Position numbers and translations under genes: made by a program. From Daphnia pulex (taxonomy: Eukaryota; Arthropoda; Branchiopoda; Diplostraca; Daphniidae): a DNA stretch of 64,000 bases. Shown one piece after another: positions 25,657 to 36,715 of the stretch (the stretch's first letter is position 1; each line of letters starts with the position of its first letter). The notes under the pieces were generated by a model. It was not told where the DNA came from. It ran no database searches and saw nothing but the letters and a program-made list of their open reading frames with translations. The stretch is taken from contig NC_060023.1 of the NCBI RefSeq assembly GCF_021134715.1, forward strand, positions 6,448,001 through 6,512,000. Direction: 5' to 3'.

Positions 25657-27825
25657 ATTGGCAGGAATCCATTCCTTTTACCGTTTGCGATGAATAAACG
25701 GGAATAAAGGAGTAAACGATAGTTCCTTTGGTCACGACCACACTCTCTAGCACAGTGAAATACTGGTTAATGTTAAGTAAATTTTCTTGAAGTAGTCATG
25801 GGAAACGCACCCAGTAACTAGCACAGATATTCACAGGATTCAGAGCTAGTCGTTTTATATCTAATGTTAATGCTGGGTTCTAGTTGCCTTAAAAGCCAAG
25901 CGGTAACAAGAAGCCCCAAGGTTACTTATAATTGCTCATACTATCCCTCCTAAAATTATGGAAATGGTTATAGGAAGGGTAATGATTTTCTTATTCAAGT
26001 CTGATTAAAGGCGTGACCCAGAAATGATCACACAAAACTTCGGGGGAAATTATGCGGCTGTCTGCAATTAGAATTCATTTAGTGCGAGAAAATCAGTTTT
26101 AAGTCGCTTTGTTTCGTGCTGATCAACGACAGAAAAAATTTAAACGAAAAAGAACGTGGGGCTATCATTGCATATTCCAACGATAGGATGTCGGTTGGAT
26201 TTATTAGTGGCCGATTAGGGTAATTTGTGACCGTGAGTTTTGGCAAACATGGTATCGTGAAACAGGTGACGTAAAGGTTAGGCAAGTTAGTTCGGGTAGG
26301 CACGGAAGATGAAGATAATATAGTCCTAGCGATGGAAATTAAGCTAATCACAACAGCACAAGAAATTAAAGGTAAGGGTAAGAAAAGTAATCTCACTAAT
26401 ATAAAGAAACTCAATATTTCTAGATGTCGTTAATGTGGCTGTGAATCTTAAAAACTACCATCCTTATTCTTAAACGGAAATGAATTAACCCGTGGCGAGC
26501 TGCACGAAAATTGTTTTTGACTTCTATGTGAAAATAGATTTTGACGTCTGTGCACGCAAATTTGCGCTTTGAATTTGAGTTACACTTCATGAACAAAACC
26601 CAAGCGTTCTGGGAAAATTAGATTTTTAGCAACGAAAAAACATTCGGTTTATCTTAAGTGTGATTCTTATAATACCGGTAAACTGCATCTAACAATAAAT
26701 TAAATATTAGATCGTATTAGTGCGGCCGAGTGTTTGAGTACCGGCATGATGGGACCCGCTTTAATAAAACCACGTAAAGTTTAATGACCGTAGCGGAAGG
26801 AAATCTGTCCCTGTCTAGGCTTGGTTTTCCGGAAGTGTTGGTAGTGATTTTGTCCGTATAAAAAAAAAATTACATCCAAAATATATTTGGAAATCCTTAA
26901 AAATTCCCTGCTTCCCTCCGTACAGATTTAGATTCCCGAGGATGTACGTTCCATTTGTTCAGGATAGAACGCCCATTCCTGAAACCAATATTATCAAGTT
27001 TGTGTTTGATGATAATCCTTATTTTGATCCGACTTTGATCTGCTTTACAGACCAGCTAAGGGAGTGGATATTTTCGCAATAGAGAAAGTTTGGGGTGGTA
27101 TGGTCAAGGATTGCGAATTTTTCCGACCTCGTAATTCGGATGAAATTTTTGATAGGGTTCATTCAATTTGGGATGGGTACCGACCAAATGCAAATTAATT
27201 GGGAAAACTTCCTTATTCTATTATTTCCAGGCTTCGTCTAATCGTAGAAAACGACGGCAACTGGACAAAATATTAAATGACAATTTATTAATAAAGATTC
27301 GTGCTTTTTACTCTTTTGTTGATATAAAAGTCAGCAATTATTAAAGGTGAATGAAGGGTGAGCGAAAAAAAATAAAGCGGAAAGCGACAAAAAACGGTAT
27401 GAGAATTGTATTTGTAGTCAACAATACAGGTTTCTACGATACACATGTCTATGATTAAGTATAGAGTTTATAAAATGAAATTAAAATAATCATAGCCACA
27501 GTTCGTTGAGACTTTAAATATACCTAGGAAGCTAGAGGGAACACTGAGCAAAGACACTTTTTACATACAAATTTTGTGTTGTGTGACCACAACAAAAATG
27601 GCATAAAAACACTTGAAACCCAGAAGAAAAAGACATCTTCATTGATGAAAAAACTTCAAAATTACGTCATCTACAACGAGGTTCTCAACATGGTTAAGGG
27701 TAACATCGGTTTTTAATCCGTGTGAACAAGAAAAAATGTGATCAATTGTTTCAATGTGTGAAACTACATATTAAAATAGTGTGCTTACCGATAGCCATGA
27801 GATTTTTCTTTTACATCTGAAATAT
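25657..27825. other. stretch with faint coding traces, no supported gene
   Basis: A segment near 26937-27235 (plus strand) reads as protein-like in one frame (MYVPFVQDRTPIPE, then FVFDDNPYFDPT) but is broken by an in-frame TAG. This looks like a decayed exon or transposon fragment. The rest is AT-rich and featureless. Confidence 0.35.
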
Positions 27826-27829
27826 TCTC

Positions 27830-28494
27830 CATTACAGATGACCTATCAGGTAATGATCTTCAACCACTACCTAAAGATCTTCATTCCGCCATTCCTACAC
27901 AAGCTAATATGAAAGCTTTTATCGTTTGTGATTTCTTTGACCTACCCGTAGGCATTACGTGTCAAATTTGTTACGATTCTATCTACCTTACAAGGAAATA
28001 TCTCAGAAATAAAGCTTACTTAAGTTGCTGATGTGAAGTTCTGCCCACAAAACTTCATAGAAAACCATTTAATTTATTGGTTTTGCCACCATGGTAAAAT
28101 ACGAAGGCAACTATACGAAGGAAAAGATAAGATAAGAAAACTCGAAGAAAAGACACGACAACAAAAATTCCTTCCAATGGAAAAAGAAAATTGTCCTAAA
28201 AATTTTGAAAAGAATCATAAGGAGAAAAGACAGGAAAAAATTCTTCAAGAAAATAGAAACAACCAAAAACCTGGATATTTATCTTTGGGAAAAAATGCCA
28301 AGCATAATAATTACCTCCGTCACAACCCTGAACAGAAAGCATTCCCATACTATTGGGTAGATAGTAGCGGGAATATTCACTGCCATTGTGTTGATAATCC
28401 TTTAGCAGTATTCATTGAAAAATTGCAGCGGAAATGTGCCAAACCGAACCATACTGGTGGTAAATGTTTTCTTTTAATCCCCAACATTCAATAA
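27830..28494 (+). pseudogene. unidentified coding remnant with Cys pairs
   Basis: After an acceptor-like TTACAG at about 27836, one frame reads LSGNDLQPLPKDLHSAIP and then CQICYDSIYLTRKYLRN before a TGA at 28029. A second open frame follows to 28494 (first ATG 28177) and ends in HCHCVDNPLAVFIEKLQRKC. Both parts are Cys/His and Lys rich, as in degenerate zinc-binding or transposon-encoded proteins. No family recognised. The frame change between the pieces suggests either an intron or decay. Confidence 0.35.
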
Positions 28495-29732
28495 TCGACT
28501 AATGATATATTCAGAGTAGGACTACTGTAGAGCTGTTCTACATCTTGTTTAACATTTGTATCCATCGCGGCAAAGCAGCAGTCGTTGGAATACACTTTGT
28601 AGCAGCAGACGCGCTTGGTAAGAGAGTCGATTAGTTGAGAAACTCGTGTCGATTAGTCTCCGTTGCACAAAATATTTATTGTTGCTTGAGCAACGACAAT
28701 AACTTTACTTGCAATAACTTGGAGCAAGAGTAAAGTAGATACAAAACTTCTTGGTTCACAGAAAGAGTTAAAAAAGGTAAAGACTCAAAAAGTAAAAAAA
28801 AAGGTTCAGCAACGGACTCAATTCCAGAAGGCTCATAAAGGTGATACAGACAAAGAAACTGACGAAATAACTTATTAAAGAGCTCAAGAAATTAGGGCTC
28901 AAAACATAAACGGTTGTAGAAAAGGTAGATGCCAAAGGGCTAACAACAACAGGGCTTCAGAAATCGCGTTCACTTTCAAAATTCAACTTCAAATGTGTTA
29001 CCTGACATTCCATAACGATTTGATAGCTTACACCGCCATGACTTCCTCCTCGGTCCAACGTCGTCAGCTACTTTTTCAACAGAATTTGACAAGTGATCTT
29101 AACCTGGATTAACTCCTCCCCCAATAGCAGCTACACTGTAATAATGATTTTAACTGTTCTATGCTACTTGAACAGCGGGAAGAAGAATTCCTTGATACTC
29201 AACAACTGTGTGACTTCCATTGGGTTAAAGAATCTTCACAGTTACCTGCCAAGAATATTAACGCTTTAATTATTGAACGACCAAAAGGGGCTCACAAAAA
29301 AAACATTTTGTTGAAATAAAAAAAAATGGTTAAACTCTCGCAAAAAGGAAAGAAATGGTGCTGAATTTGAACTCTTTAGAAAGGAAAGATAATGGAACTA
29401 ACTTTGAACTCTTTAGAAAACGCAGCAAGAACAAAATGTTCACCGTAGGTGCATTCCTTTCAAAGTTCTCTAACTTAAAAAAAAAAGAAATTGCAATCAT
29501 TTGTCAAGTATTAGTTTGTAAAAAAACACGCAAGGCAAAATACCTTAATTGGTAAAGAAGTGCTTGGTAATGTGAAACTCTTAAAAGAAGTTTGAGTTGA
29601 ACTCCAAATGGTCTGGCACGGTTTGTCTTATGAAAAAGTGATATTCCATATTTCCGTAAAATTGGCGGGACAGAGCATAGAACAAACAATTGTAAATTGT
29701 TCGAGCAAGCGAAGCTTGCGATGGACAATTGT
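28495..29732. other. AT-rich stretch before the DIRS element, no gene seen
   Basis: Only short open stretches (29355-29555, and 29504-29728 on the other strand) without recognisable content. A small hairpin, CAAGCGAAGCTTG, lies at 29705-29717, close to the element boundary. Confidence 0.4.
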
Positions 29733-29753
29733 AATTATTGGGAATGAAGATGA

Positions 29754-29850
29754 GCATCAACTAACTATGTGTTGACCTTGTATTCTAGCTAATTATAAGC
29801 AAAAAAGTTAAGGTGGTGGGCGTATACCCTGGCAAGCCTCAGATCTTTTG
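29754..29850. repeat. DIRS terminal inverted repeat, 3' end of the element
   Basis: Reverse complement of 33357-33453 from GCATCAACTA to AGATCTTTT. Contains CTAGCTAATTATAAGC, versus TTAAAAGC in the other copy. Confidence 0.9.
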
Positions 29851-30035
29851 AAAGAGGGTACAGGTTACATCAAAACATTTAAATTTTTGTTGAATCGCCC
29901 ACCGCTATTCTTCTCCCAATTGTTTTTCCAGTTAGGCCCACTTCTGTTACCGAAATCTATAAGATAGAAAAGAGAAGTTGGTGATTTTATGAAAACACTT
30001 TTCCAGAGACAACTTAGGGCAGGGTGGGAGGGAAT

Positions 30036-30071
30036 ATAGTTAGTTGATGCTCATCTTCATTCCCAATAATT
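30036..30071. repeat. DIRS internal complementary region
   Basis: 36 bp, exact reverse complement of 29733-29768. It overlaps the last codons and stop (30057-30059) of the recombinase frame. In DIRS replication models this region templates the joining of the two termini into a circle. Confidence 0.88.
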
Positions 30072-30728
30072 CTGATCAATTGCTGTATCACGGCGGTAGA
30101 ATTTAACAAAGGTTGATTCGTTGGCCCAGTGGCCTTGTTTCAAGATTGTTTGGATCGAAACTCCGGCCGAAGCGGCTTTGGATGCCGCCGCTCCTCTGGT
30201 AGAGTGTGCAGAAAAAACAGATGTGTCCACGCCTGCCTCCTTTAACTGGTCTTTAATCCATCGCCCTACTGTCGGACCCTGTCACTGGGTTGTGAGGCTT
30301 TGTTGACCCGATAAAAAGATGTTGTGCGTTATGGGGAGACCTCAGACTGCTGGTTTTTTCTACGTACGTCCAAAGGCAAGTGAGCAGACAAATTGCCCTA
30401 TTCTGCTCCCATTCGTCTAAGGAGAAACGCGTAAGTGGGCCGCCACGCTGGGATTTTCGGAGAGTTCCGAGATTAAAAGAAACTTAACATCCTGAAAACT
30501 TGATCGTTTCTGCTTGTATGGAAGCGATTTCGGAACATCCTAATAAATTGTAAGGGCCAGAAAGGGGACTACCTTGCGGGCCAGTTGCAAGAGTTTAAGG
30601 GACCGTCCTGCTGTCACGTCAAAGTTGGAGAGAACTGTATTCGGGTCCCATGTGCTGCTATATTTAGGAGTTGGGGGCTTCGCGTTGTATATTCCCTTCA
30701 TCAACTGAGTGACCAGGGGATTTTTCAC
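30057..30728 (-). pseudogene. DIRS tyrosine recombinase (frame-broken)
   Basis: The N-terminal part is readable at 30540-30728: NPLVTQLMKGIYNAKPPTP and STWDPNTVLSNF, typical of DIRS recombinases. After several stops, the C-terminal part at 30057-30306 resumes with the catalytic core: HSTRGAAASKAA (His-x-x-Arg), KQGHW and the nucleophile region FVKFYRR, ending at 30057. The enzyme would integrate circular cDNA. The middle (about 30310-30535) is shifted and interrupted, so no full-length product is expected. Confidence 0.85.
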
Positions 30729-30747
30729 ACCATTTCACACCACCATT

Positions 30748-32781
30748 TCACACCACCAGACACGGGATCGGTTGTCTTTGTTTGGCACCAATTACTCCAA
30801 CCATTCCACGCCGACTGGTATGCAGCGTTGGTGTTTTATCTCGTTGCGGAAGGAGAAGCTGGACAACTTCTGGCGGAAAGCCTTGGCTATCGAGACAACT
30901 CCCGATAGCCTCCAGGTGATTAACCGGATGGAATGATTGGCCGTTAGTTGATGGAATTCCCCCAGCAAGGATGTCAACAAATCCTGTTCCGGATGGAACA
31001 AGCGGGGTATGTCTATCGACAGTTCCAACAGGATCGGGAACCATGACTGCGTGGGCCAGAGCGGTGTGACCATTACCGTTGTTGCTTGGTCCTGGATCAG
31101 CTTCGAAAGAAACTGCGAGATGAGGTTGAAAGGGGGGGAAAGCGAAACTCCGGATGAACCTCCAGTTCAGTGTGAACGCGTCTGTCATCCACGCGCCGGG
31201 CTGGGAAAACCAACTGACAAAAATCGGGAGTTGTGTGTTCCATGAGCTGGCGAACAGATCGACTTTCACGTTCCATAGTTGTTGAATCTTTTCGAACGCT
31301 GAGGTCGAGATCTTCCAATCTCCCGTCGAAAGTGGATTGCTTGATTCTGCGTCGGCGATAAAATTGGATTCACCAGGCAAATAAATTGCATGAAGATCGA
31401 TCGCTCGTTTCTCACACCAAGAGCTAATTTCTAAAGCGACTGAGCAAAATGGGCTAGATTTCGTTAACGACGCATCGGAAAAAATAATGATGGATGAGGG
31501 GGTGGGAAATGTTATCTTCCGACCTTCTGAGAAATTAGCACGCTTTATCCACCATGACAAGTTGGATTTCGCCTCTGAAGAGAGAGTGACGACCAATGAG
31601 AGATCCCCATGCGCTAATTTTGATTGTTGGATGTAAATTGCTTGCAAGTCTCGGTAATTTGCTGGGGAATAGTTGACTGACTGGGCTGCCCAGTTAAAAA
31701 TGCTCAGGATCGACGCCAGCTCCCTGAGCGTTATAGTTTTGGACTTTAAAGCTCTGCTGCATTGTTCCACAAGTATTTCTTTTTTCTTTTGATGGAGGAT
31801 ACACGACATAGAAATCGTATCGATCATCAGACCGATATACTCGAGTGACTGCGACGGCTCTCTTACGGATTTTTCTTCTTGAATTACGAAGCCTAGTGAT
31901 TCAAGCAACCCTACAACTTGTTTGACAGCTTCTTGTGCCTCTTCCCTTGAGTGTCCTATTATCAAAATGTCGTCTAGATACACGACTAAACGAAGTCCTT
32001 GCTGCAGAAGGAAACCGACAATCGGTTTCAGAAGTTTTGTAAAAACTCTGGGGGCTGGCCCGAGGCAAAAGGGCATTGACACATATTGACAAATCTTTTC
32101 TCCCCATTTGAAACAAAATTTGTTTCTTTGTGATTGATTAAGTGCAACGGGAAAATACGCGTCCTTCAAATCCACTTTAGCTAACCAGTCCCCTTTTCTA
32201 ATAGTATATCGCAAGGTGCTGACGCTCTCCATTTTCAAATGCCGGTTTTGAATGAAAAGATTTAAGGCCTTTAAGTTGATGATAGGACGCCACCCCCCTG
32301 ACGCTTTTGGGACCAAAAAGAAACCGCTAACAAAGAAGTAATTGTACACTTGCGTTATCGCCCCCTTTTCTAGTAGAGATGTAATTTCTTCAGCACAAAT
32401 ACCAATTTGTTCAGAATTCATTACGGCGTTACGGGGAATTCGCCGTTGCGTTGCGGGCGAGATAAAATCCAAACTAAGGCCATTTTGAACAGTCTCTAGA
32501 ATCCACGGATCACCCGTGATAGTCCGCCAAACATCAACAAAACGCGAGATGCGTCCACCAAAAGAATAAGGGGATATTGAGACATACCCATCGCGTGATC
32601 CGGGGTTGGAGTGATTATTGGACTTGTTGAACTGGCCTGAGGGACCTGCTGGCTGGTCTTTGGTTGAACTTGATTTCTTGTTTTTCTTGGCAATTCTTTC
32701 CAAAGTGGCCTGGGATTTCGCCTCTTCGACGAGGTGTCTCAGGAATTTTCGTCCAAACAGGTCCTCGACGCCTGACCACAT
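30748..32781 (-). pseudogene. DIRS reverse transcriptase / RNase H frame (frameshifted near its 3' end)
   Basis: An open frame of about 677 codons. The first ~70 residues are the end of the Gag-like region (WSGVEDLFGRKFL). Reverse transcriptase motifs follow: SGGWRPIINLKALN, KVDLKDAYF, the active site VVYLDDILIIG near residue 268, and SLEYIGLMID. RNase H follows with IIIFSDASLTK, GESNFIADAESS and VDLFASSWNTQLP. Around 31129-31135 a run of seven G/C shifts the frame. The true continuation toward the recombinase (FLSKLIQDQ, PTQSWFPILLE) is in the next frame, so the last ~115 codons of the open frame are spurious. Confidence 0.88.
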
Positions 32782-33394
32782 ATCATCGCGTTCCAGCAGT
32801 CCTATGTACTCGGGATAAACTTGTGAAAGAATGTTATGGCGTCGTGATTTTGTGATGTCACGGAAGAGTGTAGACCAGAGTCTGAGAGCAACTTGATGGC
32901 CACGTCGCTCTCAGATTTTCTCTTGAGTTTTGACCGATTGGAAAGAAATAGAAGCGGCTTGACTAGGTCCAAAACTTTAAACGACTGCTTTTTGTGAGCT
33001 TTTTTGGTCGGATCAATGTTGGCCTTGGTGGCGTTCGAACCCTTGGAAGCCTTCAGGCGGAGGTAGATTGATTCGTCTAACGTAGGATTCGTTAGGATAC
33101 TGGCTATGGCGCTAGGATACTCTTCAGTGTTGGTTTGTAGATTTCTCTACACTTCTTGATTTTGTCTTCGTTGATGCCTGTGACGATCCATTGGAACAAT
33201 CCTGTTGATTTAGCCTTGGAAAGATTGAACTTATGAGTAGAGTAGTTAAGAAGAGAAGAACTACTAGAACTAGATTTGCCACTAGAGGAAGATGAGCTAG
33301 AGCTGGATGAACTAGAGTAAGACGAGTTGTCGGACGACATTCTTGCTTGAAAGCTAAAAAAGATCTGAAGCTTGCCAGGGTATACGCCCACCAC
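32782..33394 (-). pseudogene. DIRS Gag-like ORF, serine-rich (frame-broken)
   Basis: The start region at 33104-33394 encodes a Ser-run protein. If the ATG at 33394 is used, its first codons lie in the terminal repeat; an alternative ATG near 33340 is just inside. A stop at 33104 is followed in another frame by TNPTLDESIYLRLKASKG and a Lys-rich stretch, then another shift near 32860 into LFRDITKSRRHNILSQVYP, which runs directly into the reverse transcriptase frame. The original protein therefore needs at least two frame corrections. Confidence 0.7.
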
Positions 33395-33453
33395 CTTAAC
33401 TTTTTTGCTTTTAATTAGCTAGAATACAAGGTCAACACATAGGTAGTTGATGC
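33357..33453. repeat. DIRS terminal inverted repeat, 5' end of the element
   Basis: Pairs with 29754-29850. Flanking sequence beyond 33453 (GAACTGAATTT) is not shared with the left side. Confidence 0.9.
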
Positions 33454-33674
33454 GAACTGAATTTACAATAATTTCTAAAGGGAAAACAAATATTCTCAAG
33501 AAAACAGTTATTGTTCTTAATGGACATGTACCCATTAGCCGGAACTTCTACTAATGCCAAATTATGGCTTTTAAAGACGTCGAAAGCTGCTCTTTACATT
33601 GCAGAAACTTATTGCGTGACACAGCAAATTTTTGGCTAACGCTTAGGGGAGAACTGGTTCGTGACAGACGCGTT

Positions 33675-34900
33675 TCACACAGATGAAAAGCCATTACAAG
33701 ATTGAGTAAACACTGCTGGATCGTCTAGAACGTAGACGACAGGAGAGGCGGATTCACGTTCAGATGATGGGTGCGTGGCCACGTCCAGTGGAATATCTTG
33801 CCGTTTGTGTCGACTAGAGACAGGAGCAGCGTCGACGGGTTCGTCGGGCTCTTTTACAGCGATGACGCCAAGAACGGCAGTTCCGGAGCTTTGGCTATCT
33901 TCGTCGACTGGAAGCGACCATTTGGCGATGGCATTGACACTTCGGCACGTATCTATCACTTCTACCTCTGTTTCGGAAAAAAAAGAAACAGTATCACAAT
34001 CAGATTCAGATTCAGAATGAATGAGAATGAGAATAAAAATTAGAATCATTATTTCCACCAATGACGGGACAAATAACTTACTTTAAATTAAACAAGTATT
34101 TCCAATCAAATTTCGATTCTTACCAGTAGTACGACGTCTTCTCTTGCGAATATATGACCAATGTGGATGATGTTTGCCACAGCTGTGACTGGGCACTCTT
34201 TCTCGTCGTCTGTCTTATCCGAGGTAATGGCTTCAATTATGACATTTTTTTCCGCCCCCTAAATATTGACAAATTTAAATATTGTGATTAAGAATTCCAA
34301 CACGAGATTTTAAGACGCATTCACACTAGATGATTTTCGGCTAGTTGAAAAACTAAAATACGAGCCGAAACGGGAAATAAGTTGTTACCATCTCAACAAC
34401 CAATATTTCGTGTTCCAGACCTGCAATTTCTGTGTGGTGGTTGTTAACAGTGGAAACTCCGCCTGTGACCGCAGTTCTAGTACATGTTCTTTCCAAGTCC
34501 TGGATACATTCTTGTGTAACAAACCTATGTGATTCCTACAATAATGAAATTGAAAATGTAGAATCAGCGAAAAATTAGAGAAAAATTACAAAAAAAATTA
34601 AGTCATCTGGCTTTAGTTTTTCGTTACGTCTGGGGGGAACGAAATCGCTATCACTTGTGGACTTGAACTCATTAGACAGTTCCGCTTTTCCCTTCGTCAA
34701 CTCTTTGAACTGCTTCTTGTATTGATGCTTGGAAATCAGGTTACATGTTTTTTTATCCTCGGGAGTTTGTTGCTAGTAAACAAAAATTGAATTATTCCTA
34801 AAATTGAAAAATAAAATGTTAAGTAAATTACTTTCCATGAAAGCGCAAACTGAGCATTTACAAAACTCGCAACCGTAAACTGCTTTTCAGGATCTTGCCT
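33675..34900 (-). CDS. unrecognised five-exon gene, N-terminus incomplete
   Basis: Five consecutive minus-strand exons (34832-34900, 34590-34772, 34389-34535, 34124-34258, 33675-33965) all join in phase 0 with GT-AG borders and give 274 residues without a stop. There is no initiator ATG, so at least one 5' exon is missing or unrecognised. Visible traits: a Lys-rich segment (KHQYKKQFKELTKGK), acidic SDSDF, a hydrophobic strand-rich middle (EHEILVVEM, NVIIEAITSD, VANIIHIGHIFARED) and a polar Pro/Ser-rich tail. The final exon uses the second of two nearby AG sites (CAGAG|GTA). I know no family for it. It ends 222 bp from the DIRS terminal repeat. Confidence 0.55.
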
Positions 34901-35016
34901 CTGATGGAAAAATATCAGGAATTGGCATGTTATGTTTCAGGGGATGCATTGAAATTGCTACACGACTTCGTTGAAACAAATCAGTAAGAAACAATTTCAA
35001 TTACATATAATTTAAC

Positions 35017-35146
35017 GTCATTCAATTATCCGTGCTATAAATAAAGAAAAATGCCATTGCAGTAGTACTAATTGAAATTTGTCATTCAATTTTCTGTGCT
35101 ATAACTTAATAAAAATTCCAATTATAGTAGTTCTAATTGAAATTTT
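35017..35146 (+). repeat. 64-bp tandem duplication
   Basis: GTCATTCAATTATCCGTGCT at 35017 recurs as GTCATTCAATTTTCTGTGCT at 35081, and both copies end TAATTGAAATTT. The second copy runs into the open frame that ends at 35544. Confidence 0.75.
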
Positions 35147-35178
35147 TAAACCTATTCGTGAATACATATTGTAGAACA

Positions 35179-35544
35179 ATGCTTAATATGAATGGATACG
35201 TGCAATTCTTGATGCCACCTTTTGAATCGATAGGTAGTGGTCTTGCCAGCTATCGTGTCCTGACTATCTCCTTAAAGGACGAAAAGGGCTCCCACTACTC
35301 GTCACTCAGTGATATTATCAACATGGCAAATGGAGATATTCGCAACAATTACGACAAAATCACGATAGAAGCATCTAAATTTTCTTCAATAACCTGCAAA
35401 CCTGCCAATTTGGTATTATTTCCATTTATAATTGAACAGCAAATACTTAGTTATAAATGTTTCAAATCTAGGTTGAATTACTGGATGATTTCAAAAGTTT
35501 CGGCATTCCTCGAACTTAGAGGAATGCCGATACTATTAAGATAA
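35179..35544 (+). CDS. unidentified open frame, possibly a remnant
   Basis: From the ATG at 35179 the frame reads NMNGYVQFLMPPFESIG, then VLTISLKDEKGSHYSSLSD and SKFSSITCKP. Codon use looks protein-like up to about 35430, after which it becomes AT-rich and ends inside a perfect hairpin (35501-35529). It could be an exon whose donor lies before the hairpin. No family recognised. Confidence 0.3.
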   Translation: MLNMNGYVQFLMPPFESIGSGLASYRVLTISLKDEKGSHYSSLSDIINMANGDIRNNYDKITIEASKFSSITCKPANLVLFPFIIEQQILSYKCFKSRLNYWMISKVSAFLELRGMPILLR

Positions 35545-35591
35545 TTTTAAGAAAATGATGTCTGTTGGAGGCTTCAACAGAAATCATTTTC
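35501..35591. repeat. two adjacent hairpins with 7-nt loops
   Basis: Hairpin 1: 11-bp perfect arms CGGCATTCCTC / GAGGAATGCCG (35501-35511, 35519-35529), loop GAACTTA. Hairpin 2: 17-bp arms with one mismatch (35551-35567, 35575-35591; GAAAATGATGTCTGTTG), loop GAGGCTT. Confidence 0.8.
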
Positions 35592-36290
35592 TTCATGTGT
35601 GGATTCGAAACAAAAGACGGCAACAACTCTTTCACTCCATATTCGATTACCGGTGAAGAAATGCTTCATGCTTTTCAAAGTAGACAGTTACATTTTTTAA
35701 AATTGCAATTAAAACATAACTGAAATTTCACTGTGAAATGAATAGAATCTGCTGTGGATTGAATAGTTAAAACTAAACTGCTTCGCAAGAAACTTCATAG
35801 ACGGATTAAGCCCTGGAAGAAATTGCACTAAAATGTGGGAACAATTTCTTTCACCAGAAGTAATTGACATTCAAAGAAAAATAACAATTATTAACAAATA
35901 AGATGAAGAAGAAATTGTTGAAGACTAGAAAAATGCTAATTAATCATTAGAATGTTACTTTTTCGTCTTATCTTAAACAATACAGTTTCCCGTTAATACT
36001 GGGCTTTTCAGATCAATCCGTCTTTATTTTTTAATATCTTTGTTAAAACTTTATTTTGATTTTACTATCGGCACCAGGATTATTTGGTTTAACAGTTTAA
36101 ATTATGGAGAATTTCACTAGTGAGAAACACTCTTTCTCTCTTTCTTGGAATGGGGGAACCCGGGTTCAGACTCGCCGAAAGACCCTGTTAGGCAAAGGAT
36201 CATAGTTCACCCTTGTCGACGCGGTGATGGATTCTAAATGTTGTGCATTCCATCTTCTCCTGTCACCGTGTCAGCCCGGAATTGTCAGCA

Positions 36291-36715
36291 ATGGTAAGTC
36301 CCACCTTGGTAAACAGAGATTTGCGTAACGCAGAAAGAGGATTTCTCATCTCGGAGGCCCGCAAATTGTTTTATAAAAACAGGGATACGCAAATTACAAA
36401 AAAAACAGACCACCTGGCAAGAGAACTTACAGGAATTCCGGATGAAGAGATGCAACCAATAACCGAATTCTTAAAAACAGCAGTAGAATATAGCCCTGAA
36501 AATTATCCTCAAAATGATTTTGATTTAGTTGACGGTGAACCACATGTAAACGACGATGTGAATTTCTTGCTGGAGGAGGTATTTACAGTTTTTTCTACAT
36601 TTCCATTCAAATATTACTTACCAGCCTCATACAAAATTGCTTTTCTAAATTATTTATTTTTCAGTATCGAGATATTGCTGCTCTCATTCAGGAAATGTTT
36701 AATGTTCGCATTTAA
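36291..36715 (+). CDS. small two-exon gene, family unknown
   Basis: Exon 1 (36291-36578) and exon 2 (36665-36715) join in phase 0 (GAGGAG|GTATTT ... TTTCAG|TATCG), giving 112 residues. Helical, charged segments are visible: NRDLRNAERGFLISEARKL, KKTDHLARELTGIPDEEM, and after the junction RDIAALIQEMFNV. The stop at 36713 is immediately followed in the same frame by more coding-like sequence (VLNPPVERRNIKNEPPAQF, YHLPQPQAKNHHITVPRIAH) interrupted by further stops. The current stop is therefore probably a nonsense mutation in a formerly longer gene. Function unknown. Confidence 0.45.

Larger units (their letters stand above)
29733..33453 (-). mobile_element. DIRS-type tyrosine-recombinase retrotransposon, damaged
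   Basis: Inverted terminal repeats of ~95 bp lie at 29754-29850 and 33357-33453, with about four differences. They contain GGTGGTGGGCGTATACCC. A 36-bp internal complementary region at 30036-30071 is the exact reverse complement of the outer left end (29733-29768). This is the hallmark layout of DIRS elements, which integrate as circles by a tyrosine recombinase rather than an integrase. Coding order on the minus strand is Ser-rich Gag-like, reverse transcriptase/RNase H, then recombinase. At least three frame breaks make it unlikely to be autonomous. The total is shorter (3.7 kb) than typical intact DIRS elements. Confidence 0.93.

Noticed and set aside
30585-31245. Plus-strand frames over the DIRS element
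   Set aside because: Antisense to the recombinase and reverse transcriptase coding strand.
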